From Chitinophagaceae bacterium UBA4412 (GTDB taxonomy: Bacteria; Bacteroidota; Bacteroidia; Chitinophagales; Chitinophagaceae): 5,144 bases of DNA. Each line of letters begins with the position of its first letter. Within the stretch, counting starts at the first letter, position 1. The translations under genes were made by a program, and so were the position numbers. This document shows positions 1-5,144 of the stretch, piece by piece. The notes under the pieces were generated by a model. It saw nothing but the letters and a program-made list of their open reading frames with translations. It did no database searches and was not told the origin of the DNA. Location of the stretch: positions 1 through 5,144 of the forward strand of contig DGQO01000008.1 of assembly GCA_002400445.1 (NCBI GenBank), written 5' to 3'.

Positions 1-64
1 AAAAATAAAAATACATTTATCATTTCATAATAAGCCTTTATTTTACAACCAAACTCCATACATT

Positions 65-1219
65 TTGGCAAATCAGTATTTAATTATCGGCGCCGGCTTA
101 TCCGGCACAGTGCTGGCAAACCGGTTGGTGCAGCAAGAAGATTGTAAGATCGAAATCTGGGACGAGCGGGATCATATTGGCGGCAACTGCCATACGGCAA
201 GAGACGAAAAAACTGGTATTATGGTACACCAGTATGGCCCCCATATTTTTAATACAGATAAAAAAGAAATCTGGGATTTTGTAAACAGCTTCATGGAATT
301 TAAGCCCTATGTACACCGGGTTAAAGCCATGAGCAACGGCAAAGTTTATCCCCTGCCCGTTAACCTGCAAACGATAAATCAGTTTTTTCAAAAGTCATTT
401 ACGCCGGCAGCCGCAAAAACTTTTTTAGCCAGCCTTGCAGATGAATCGATTTCGGAGCCGGCAAATTTTGAAGAACAGGCACTTAAATTTATTGGTAAGG
501 AATTGTACGAGGCTTTTTTCTACGGGTACACAAAAAAGCAATGGGGCTGTGAGCCCTCTGCCCTGCCAGCTTCTATTTTAAAAAGAATACCGGTAAGGTT
601 TAATTACGATGATAATTACCATAATAATTATTACACCGGTATACCTGTAGATGGCTATACCGCATTGATTGAAAAATTTATAGAACACAAGAATATCAAA
701 GTCACGCTCAATAAAAAGTTTAACCCTGGTATGGATCTTTCTGCCTATGATCATGTTTTTTATACAGGGCCCATTGACGCCTGGTTTGAATTTAAGTATG
801 GTCGCCTGGGATATCGCACCGTTACTTTTGAAACCATCTACGGTAAGGGAGATATACAGGGCCTCACACAAATGAATTATTGCGACGCAGATGTGCCCTA
901 TACCCGTATTGCCGAGCACAAGCATTTTACTTATTGGGAGCAGCATGAAGAGAGTATTGCCTTCAAAGAATTCAGTAAAGAAACGGAGGAAGATGATTTG
1001 CCTTATTATCCTAAAAGGTTGCAGGCAGACAAAGAACTCCTGCTTAAGTACCGGCAGGATGCCGCTGTGCTCAGTGGTGTTTCTTTCCTGGGGAGGCTGG
1101 CTACCTACCGCTATATGGACATGCATCATGTAATAGGAGAGGCATTGCAGTTTGCCAGCACTTTCTGCGCAGAGCGGGCTGCAGCACGCAGATTACCTGT
1201 TTTTCCTAACGTGGAATAG
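65..1219 (+). CDS. glf: UDP-galactopyranose mutase
   Basis: Flavoenzyme that interconverts UDP-galactopyranose and UDP-galactofuranose in the cytoplasm, supplying Galf for surface glycans. Seen: the N-terminal dinucleotide-binding motif GAGLSG (residues 9-14), HIGGN (37-41), the YGPHIFNT loop (57-64), GYTKKQWG (154-161) with the family tryptophan W160, the mobile-loop arginine R174 in KRIPVRF, the second substrate arginine R281 in PYTRIAEHKHF, and the C-terminal FAD-site stretch GRLATYRYMDM (343-353). The 384-residue length is normal. From memory it resembles the Klebsiella pneumoniae type almost collinearly. The start is TTG at 65: no in-frame ATG lies upstream in the window, and the next in-frame ATG would remove the FAD motif. 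The frame is open to the left edge, so an earlier start cannot be excluded. Odd point: the family motif HIFHT reads HIFNT (N63). It heads the run of glycosyltransferase genes, which fits precursor supply. Function is near certain; the exact start is less so. Confidence 0.96.
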   Translation: MANQYLIIGAGLSGTVLANRLVQQEDCKIEIWDERDHIGGNCHTARDEKTGIMVHQYGPHIFNTDKKEIWDFVNSFMEFKPYVHRVKAMSNGKVYPLPVNLQTINQFFQKSFTPAAAKTFLASLADESISEPANFEEQALKFIGKELYEAFFYGYTKKQWGCEPSALPASILKRIPVRFNYDDNYHNNYYTGIPVDGYTALIEKFIEHKNIKVTLNKKFNPGMDLSAYDHVFYTGPIDAWFEFKYGRLGYRTVTFETIYGKGDIQGLTQMNYCDADVPYTRIAEHKHFTYWEQHEESIAFKEFSKETEEDDLPYYPKRLQADKELLLKYRQDAAVLSGVSFLGRLATYRYMDMHHVIGEALQFASTFCAERAAARRLPVFPNVE

Positions 1220-1223
1220 GCAG

Positions 1224-1249
1224 TATTAAACCCTGTTGCAGGGTCAATA
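1224..1249 (+). terminator. Hairpin just after glf, possible terminator or attenuator
   Basis: A perfect 6-bp stem, ACCCTG (1230-1235) and CAGGGT (1239-1244), has a 3-nt TTG loop. It can extend through a small internal loop by TATT (1224-1227) pairing with AATA (1246-1249). It begins only a few bases past the glf stop, a usual place for a terminator or an mRNA 3'-end-stabilising hairpin. No clear T-run follows, so it does not meet the classic intrinsic-terminator form. It may be a weak terminator, an attenuator between glf and the downstream genes, or chance. Confidence 0.35.
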
Positions 1250-1300
1250 TGCAATAATTTACTGAAAAGGGGCGTTATAGGAAAGATCTGATTTCCATGT

Positions 1301-1370
1301 AACTGCGATAACGAACGAAAAACCTTTCGATATTTTATAATATTCTATTGGTGTAATACTGTTCGCAGTT
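1301..1370 (+). promoter_or_regulatory. Possible structured leader (closed multi-branch fold) upstream of the first GT4 gene
   Basis: AACTGCGA (1301-1308) is a perfect reverse complement of TCGCAGTT (1363-1370) and could form an 8-bp closing stem. Between the arms are three consecutive small self-complementary segments: CGAAA/TTTCG (1316-1320 and 1325-1329), ATATT/AATAT (1330-1334 and 1339-1343) and TATT/AATA (1346-1349 and 1355-1358). Together they could make a three-armed junction like a cis-regulatory RNA. The inner stems are short and AT-rich, and such matches arise easily by chance. I recognise no known riboswitch class. This gap could also carry the promoter for the downstream genes, but I cannot place one with confidence. 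Confidence 0.3.
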
Positions 1371-1392
1371 TTTGGAAAAAGATTTTCCAAAA
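1370..1392 (+). promoter_or_regulatory. Perfect 10-bp inverted repeat just before the first GT4 start
   Basis: TTTTGGAAAA (1370-1379) and TTTTCCAAAA (1383-1392) are exact reverse complements separated by AGA. The repeat ends 8 nt before the ATG at 1401. In mRNA it would place a hairpin over the ribosome-loading region; in DNA it has the form of a dimeric repressor operator. It is not followed by a T-run, so it is unlikely to terminate transcription on the + strand. Its left arm shares base 1370 with the closing stem of the preceding fold, so the two could stack or compete. The symmetry is seen directly; the regulatory role is inferred. Confidence 0.5.
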
Positions 1393-1400
1393 TCCTGAAC

Positions 1401-2702
1401 ATGCGCACTCCCAGCACTCCCCAAAAACTTGTAAGGATTACTACGGTTCCGATGGCACTACGCTACCTGCTACCGGGTCAGATGGATTTCATGCAACAAC
1501 AAGGCTATGATGTTCTAATGATCAGTGCAGACGGTAAAGAACTTCCTGAAGTACTTGCCGAAGAAAAATGCCGCCATATTGTAGTACCTATGACCCGGAA
1601 AATTACGCCCCTGCAAGATTTAAAATGCTTGTGGCAGCTCGTAAAAATTTTCAGAAAAGAAAAGCCGGATATCGTACACTCTCACACGCCCAAGGCGGGT
1701 TTGCTAGGCATGCTGGCTGCTTTCATTGCCCGTACGCCCACTCGTATTCACACTGTGGCCGGTCTGCCGCTCATGGTAGAAACCGGGTTTAAGCATCGCT
1801 TGCTCAAAGCCATCGAAAAACTTACATACAGTGCTGCCACCCAGGTGTGGCCCAATAGCCCTTCGCTTTATCAGTACATCATGAAGGAGCAACTTACCCG
1901 ACCTTCTAAATTAAAATTGATTGGCAGCGGTTCCACTAATGGAATAAATACAGAGCGTTTTGATCCTGCAAAAATGCAGCCCCACATCATGCAGCAGGTT
2001 AAAGAAAGCATCAATTACCAACCCGAACTCAGTTACTTTCTTTGTATGGGCAGATTGGTAAAAGATAAAGGCATCGTAGAATTAATCAATGCCTTTACTG
2101 CCCTTTCGCTCAACCAAAATAATTCAAGATTAATACTAGTAGGCGATTTTGAAGATGGCCTTGACCCTTTGCCGCGGCATACTAAAATCAGTATAAAAAA
2201 TAACCCTGCAATCCTCCATGTAAAGTGGACGAATGAAGTTGAATACTATATGCAACTGGCGCACAGCTTTGTATTTCCATCCCACCGGGAAGGATTTCCT
2301 AACGTACTGTTACAAGCGGGTGCAATGAAATTGCCCATCATTTGTTCTAACATTGTAGGTAATAAAGACATTGTAAAAAACAATGAAACAGGTTTTGTAT
2401 TTGATGTGGCAAATGAAAAGCAAATGCAGGATTTGATGTTACGCTCCTTGCAAGAGCGTGGTACAATGATGGAAATGGCTGCACAACTTCGCCAAAAAGT
2501 GAATGCCGAATTTCAGCGCAGCTTTATCTGGAAAAATATTCATGATCAATATGTTTTCTTGTCTGCACAACCACAACCTGTTTATTCAATTACCCTGCAG
2601 GTAAGGAAGGCATGGCAGCTTGTAGCCCATATACTTACACCACAATGGGATATGTGGCAGGCGCCGCTCCCCATGGAACAACTTGAAAAAAGATCTTTGT
2701 AA
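1401..2702 (+). CDS. Family 4 glycosyltransferase (GT-B fold), first paralogue, EX7E motif altered
   Basis: Retaining GT4-type transferase predicted to move a sugar from a nucleotide donor to a lipid-linked acceptor at the cytoplasmic face of the inner membrane. Seen: acceptor-side Rossmann half (about 10-170) with RITTVP, VPMTRKITP, KPDIVHSHTPKAG and IHTVAGLPL; linker GSGSTNGIN (175-183); donor half with GRLVKDKG (217-224; R218 and K223 are the usual phosphate contacts) and REGFPNVLLQAG (296-307). The second Glu of the EX7E motif is Gln (E297, Q305; CAA at 2313-2315). About 100 of 151 residues (10-160) match the downstream GT4 gene in my ungapped hand count. A C-terminal tail of about 45 residues (roughly 388-433) is absent from that paralogue. 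At 433 residues it is slightly long for the family. ATG 1401 places RITTVP at residue 12, as expected. The next gene starts 18 nt after the stop, so they are probably co-transcribed. Sugar specificity cannot be read; CapM/PglA-like enzymes are the nearest named types I recall. Confidence 0.9.
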   Translation: MRTPSTPQKLVRITTVPMALRYLLPGQMDFMQQQGYDVLMISADGKELPEVLAEEKCRHIVVPMTRKITPLQDLKCLWQLVKIFRKEKPDIVHSHTPKAGLLGMLAAFIARTPTRIHTVAGLPLMVETGFKHRLLKAIEKLTYSAATQVWPNSPSLYQYIMKEQLTRPSKLKLIGSGSTNGINTERFDPAKMQPHIMQQVKESINYQPELSYFLCMGRLVKDKGIVELINAFTALSLNQNNSRLILVGDFEDGLDPLPRHTKISIKNNPAILHVKWTNEVEYYMQLAHSFVFPSHREGFPNVLLQAGAMKLPIICSNIVGNKDIVKNNETGFVFDVANEKQMQDLMLRSLQERGTMMEMAAQLRQKVNAEFQRSFIWKNIHDQYVFLSAQPQPVYSITLQVRKAWQLVAHILTPQWDMWQAPLPMEQLEKRSL

Positions 2703-2720
2703 TATCCCTAACGCAAAATC

Positions 2721-3611
2721 ATGGAAAAAACGATTGCCATCGTTGTTACATACAACCGAAGAACCTTACTGGAGCAATGCATCACTGCCCTGCGCACACA
2801 AACTGTAGTGCCCGATTGCATCCTTGTGATAAACAATGGAAGCACAGATGATACAGAACAATGGGTACGTACGCAGCAAGATCTGGTTTTAATTTCTCAA
2901 AACAATTCTGGCTCCGCTGGTGGATTCAATGCTGGCATCAACTATGGTTTTAAACAGGGTTTTACCTGGATGTGGTGTATGGATGATGATGGATATCCTG
3001 CTGCAACCGCACTTGAAAATTTACTTGCTGCAGAACAAAATGACCTCACGCTAATGAATTGCGCCGTGCTTGATGCGCAGGATAAAAAAACTTTTGTGTG
3101 GAAGACCGGCAGTTTTGCAACGATTGAAGACGCTGATCAAAATATTATTCCCGGAGTAGCACATCCATTTAATGGCACCTTGCTTCATCGGAAAATTGTA
3201 GAGCGGGTAGGTCTGCCCCGTTCTAAGTATTTCCTGTGGGGAGACGAAACCGAATACTTGTATCGTATCATTAGTGTACATAAAATACCTGCATGCACCG
3301 TGGCTAATAGTGTGCATTATCACCCCGCCACCGGTTTCACCATGAAGAGAGACTGGGATCATTTTTCTGGCTGGAAAATGTACTATTATGTGCGCAATCG
3401 CTTCCCGGTGCTGCAATCAAAATTTGATAGCCGCCTGGTGGGTTTTGCAGCTTATGTTTGCTTTCTTGTTGGATTTACGGGAATCATTCTTGTTTTTCAA
3501 AAAACAAATAAGTTTAGAAAAATCAAACTGATGCTCGGCTCATTTTCTGATGCATTACTGGGTAATTTTCAGGCTACACCACATTCTATTCTCACCCGGC
3601 TTAAAGCATAG
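2721..3611 (+). CDS. Family 2 glycosyltransferase, putative galactofuranosyl- or rhamnosyltransferase
   Basis: Inverting GT-A transferase. Seen: N-terminal IAIVVTYNR (5-13), the nucleotide-binding NNGSTDD (38-44), NSGSAGGFNAG (62-72), then WMWCMDDDGYP (83-93) whose DDD (88-90) is the metal/UDP-binding DxD motif. WGDETEY (173-179) holds the acidic residues expected for the catalytic base, and H199/H201 in SVHYH resemble the family's late metal-binding histidine. KMYYYVRNR (219-227) is typical of the rhamnosyl/Galf group. A hydrophobic stretch at about 238-260 could be a membrane segment or a membrane-associated helix. The 296-residue length is normal. Because glf lies two genes upstream, UDP-Galf is the most attractive donor; this is inference from context plus the GSAGGFN...MDDDG signature, and rhamnose is the main alternative. 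ATG 2721 directly precedes the first beta strand. The gene sits between two paralogous GT4 genes. Confidence 0.92.
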   Translation: MEKTIAIVVTYNRRTLLEQCITALRTQTVVPDCILVINNGSTDDTEQWVRTQQDLVLISQNNSGSAGGFNAGINYGFKQGFTWMWCMDDDGYPAATALENLLAAEQNDLTLMNCAVLDAQDKKTFVWKTGSFATIEDADQNIIPGVAHPFNGTLLHRKIVERVGLPRSKYFLWGDETEYLYRIISVHKIPACTVANSVHYHPATGFTMKRDWDHFSGWKMYYYVRNRFPVLQSKFDSRLVGFAAYVCFLVGFTGIILVFQKTNKFRKIKLMLGSFSDALLGNFQATPHSILTRLKA

Positions 3612-3694
3612 CCAGCCCCAGCTATTTTTATTTGTAAAAAAGAATGAAGGCAATGATTTGCCCGTGTTCCATTATGGTTATAGCTTTGCCTGCC

Positions 3695-4876
3695 ATGAAG
3701 CCCAGCACCCTGCTAACTGATAAAACCCTTATTCGCATTACTACCGTTCCTATTGCTCTTGCATATCCGCTGCGGGGCCAGCCGGCTTATATGAAAAGCC
3801 GGGGTATGAATGTAGTGCTCATCAGTTCCGATGGAAAAGAGCTACCGCTGGTAGTGGCAAGAGAGAAATGTTCGCATCTGATTGTTCCGATGACCCGGAA
3901 GATTACGCCATTTAAAGACCTGGAAGCGTTGTGGATGTTATGGCGCATTTTCAGAAAATACAAGCCAGATATCGTTCACACGGAAACTCCCAAAGCGGGC
4001 TTTTTAGGAATGCTGGCGGCCTGGCTGGCTGGGGTAACACATCGGATTCATACAGTAGCCGGCTTACCATTAATGGTGCAAACGGGTTTAAAACTCTGGC
4101 TACTTAGCCTCATCGAAAAAATTACTTATGCTGCGGCTACGCATGTATGGCCCAATAGCGAGTCGCTAAAAAATTATATTGAAGAGCATCATTTGTGTGC
4201 CAGCCGAAAGCTAAAAGTAGTGGGTAAAGGTTCTTCAAACGGCATCAACCTTCATCGCTTTAATATAGATGCAGTGAGCGCCGCAGAGAAAGCTGAAGTA
4301 GCGAAGCGTATCCATTACGATGCGGCCAATACCTATTTATTATTTGTGGGAAGAATGGTGTATGATAAAGGCATCGTAGAACTTGTACACGTTTTTCTGA
4401 GGCTGTATAAAGACAATCCATTCCTTCGGCTCATCCTTGCCGGCCAATACGAGCGCTCCTTAGATCCGCTGCCTGCTGATATTGAAACGGCCATACAAAG
4501 CCATGAAGCCATTGTGCATATTCCCTGGACGAGCAAGGTAGAACACCTGATGGCACTGTCTGATTTTTTTGTATTCCCTTCTTACAGGGAGGGATTCCCG
4601 AATGTATTATTGGAAGCGGGTGCCATGCAACTTCCGGTAGTGTGCAGTGCCATCGCCGGAAACGTAGATATTATAACACATCGCCACACAGGATTGTTAT
4701 TTAAAGCACAGAATGAAATCGAACTCCAGGAGCAACTTTCCTGGGCGCTTGCCCACCGGCAGGAAGCACGCCATATGGCAAAACTGCTGCACGATGGCCT
4801 TATCCAGGAATATGCAAGAGAACAGTTTTGGGCCACGATGTACAAGGAGTATGCTGCCATTCTGGAAATTGCATAG
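3695..4876 (+). CDS. Family 4 glycosyltransferase (GT-B fold), second paralogue, intact EX7E motif
   Basis: GT4-type transferase, paralogue of the gene at 1401-2702, predicted to add another sugar to the same lipid-linked repeat unit. Numbering from the start at 3695 (393 residues): RITTVP at 14, VPMTRKITP near 64, KPDIVHTETPKAG near 91, IHTVAGLPL near 118, linker GKGSSNGIN near 177, donor-site GRMVYDKG (219-226; R220, K225) and REGFPNVLLEAG with both EX7E glutamates (E299, E307). The start is uncertain. An in-frame ATG at 3644 adds 17 residues, and its A-rich upstream bases suit Bacteroidota initiation. The extra residues have no counterpart in the paralogue, while ATG 3695 puts the conserved core at about the same distance from the start as there, so I prefer 3695. 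The protein ends soon after the fold, without the paralogue's tail. It follows the GT2 gene by 32-83 nt depending on start, and the next gene begins 38 nt after its stop, suggesting one transcript. Substrate is unknown. Confidence 0.9.
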   Translation: MKPSTLLTDKTLIRITTVPIALAYPLRGQPAYMKSRGMNVVLISSDGKELPLVVAREKCSHLIVPMTRKITPFKDLEALWMLWRIFRKYKPDIVHTETPKAGFLGMLAAWLAGVTHRIHTVAGLPLMVQTGLKLWLLSLIEKITYAAATHVWPNSESLKNYIEEHHLCASRKLKVVGKGSSNGINLHRFNIDAVSAAEKAEVAKRIHYDAANTYLLFVGRMVYDKGIVELVHVFLRLYKDNPFLRLILAGQYERSLDPLPADIETAIQSHEAIVHIPWTSKVEHLMALSDFFVFPSYREGFPNVLLEAGAMQLPVVCSAIAGNVDIITHRHTGLLFKAQNEIELQEQLSWALAHRQEARHMAKLLHDGLIQEYAREQFWATMYKEYAAILEIA

Positions 4877-4890
4877 CTTTACTTCAACAG

Positions 4891-4914
4891 TTTTTCAAGT
4901 TCAATTTTTCAAGT
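4891..4914 (+). repeat. Short direct repeat immediately before the acetyltransferase start
   Basis: The decamer TTTTTCAAGT occurs at 4891-4900 and again at 4905-4914, separated by TCAA, giving a 14-base period. The second copy abuts the ATG at 4915. It fills most of the 38-nt gap between the two genes and sits where a ribosome would load, with no Shine-Dalgarno-like sequence. It may be a small duplication or a spacer of no function. Confidence 0.6.
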
Positions 4915-5144
4915 ATGGTGCTTATCGGATACTCTGGTCATGGTTATGTAGCTGCCGCTATCCTTCAAGCCTGCGGGATAAAACTTACCGGGTATTGCGA
5001 TCTTGAAGAGAAATCCATCAATCCTTTTAGTCTCCCCTTCCTTGGTAAAGAAACGGCAGAAGCTGCCCTGCGGCAAATGGAGCAACACGGTTATTTTATT
5101 GCCATTGGTGATAGGGTGTTGCGACGTAAAATTTACACAGCGCT
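4915..5144 (+). CDS. NeuD/PglD-family sugar O/N-acetyltransferase, N-terminal part (cut by window end)
   Basis: Partial gene: 76 codons plus 2 bases, open to the right edge with no stop. The visible part matches the N-terminal PglD-type substrate-binding domain: a first beta strand and glycine loop VLIGYSGHGYVAA (2-14), where GHG is the family hallmark, then LTGYCDLEE (24-32), FLGKE (42-46) and the strand FIAIGDRVLRRKI (61-73). In known members this domain binds the UDP-amino sugar (PglD, bacillosamine route) or sialic acid (NeuD). The acetyl-CoA-binding left-handed beta helix follows and would lie beyond the window. ATG 4915 is chosen because the glycine loop begins within five residues, as in the family. 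In such clusters this gene often lies near a PglC-like phosphoglycosyltransferase and a PglE-like aminotransferase, so I expect those outside the window. Family call is strong; O- versus N-acetylation is not decidable here. Confidence 0.85.
   Translation, partial: MVLIGYSGHGYVAAAILQACGIKLTGYCDLEEKSINPFSLPFLGKETAEAALRQMEQHGYFIAIGDRVLRRKIYTA

Noticed and set aside
612..631. ATAATTA/TAATTAT inverted repeat in glf
   Set aside because: It encodes the conserved Asp/Asn/Tyr-rich segment of the mutase (YDDNYHNNYY), so protein constraint and AT-rich codons explain it.
578..1129. Long antisense open frame within glf, with others inside the GT genes (3051-3416, 4582-4860)
   Set aside because: All lie opposite strongly conserved coding sequence and their translations show no domain; they are complement-strand shadows.
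1336..1341. Exact TATAAT, a sigma-70-like -10 box
   Set aside because: It lies in a very AT-rich run, has no TTGACA-like -35 at suitable spacing, and Bacteroidota primary promoters use a different consensus.
3625..3640. TTTTTA/TAAAAA hairpin after the GT2 gene
   Set aside because: The stem is entirely A-T, too weak for a terminator, and the same bases are better explained as an A-rich initiation region.
4713..5006. Open frame overlapping the end of the second GT4 and the start of the acetyltransferase
   Set aside because: Its translation is rich in Ser, Arg and Cys and resembles no family; both overlapping frames code for recognisable proteins.

Overview
The window is a stretch of a surface-polysaccharide (O-antigen, capsule or exopolysaccharide) biosynthesis cluster. 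All five genes are on the + strand and closely spaced. The moderately AT-rich DNA, the absence of clear Shine-Dalgarno sites before the starts and the style of the glycosyltransferases suggest a member of the Bacteroidota, perhaps Chitinophagaceae. That placement is inference from pattern memory, not a database match.

Layout: (1) 65-1219, glf, UDP-galactopyranose mutase, read from a TTG start. (2) 1220-1400, a 181-nt gap, the only sizeable non-coding stretch. It holds a short hairpin just after glf, a possible closed multi-branch fold, and a perfect 10-bp inverted repeat ending 8 nt before the next start. (3) 1401-2702, a GT4 (GT-B fold) glycosyltransferase. (4) 2721-3611, a GT2 (GT-A fold) glycosyltransferase with features of galactofuranosyl/rhamnosyl transferases. 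(5) 3695-4876 (or from 3644), a second GT4 enzyme that is a clear paralogue of the first. (6) 4915-5144, the N-terminal part of a NeuD/PglD-type acetyltransferase cut by the window end.

Working model: Glf makes UDP-galactofuranose, the GT2 enzyme is the best candidate to transfer it, and the two GT4 paralogues add other sugars to a lipid-linked repeat unit. The final gene suggests that an N-acetylated amino sugar, made by genes beyond the right edge, is part of the same glycan. The most notable details are a Glu-to-Gln change in the EX7E motif of the first GT4 but not the second, a His-to-Asn change in a conserved FAD-site loop of Glf, and the structured leader between glf and the first GT4. 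I see no RNA gene, insertion sequence, CRISPR array or attachment site. The window does not show a new kind of system; its novelty is at the level of cluster composition and these residue changes.
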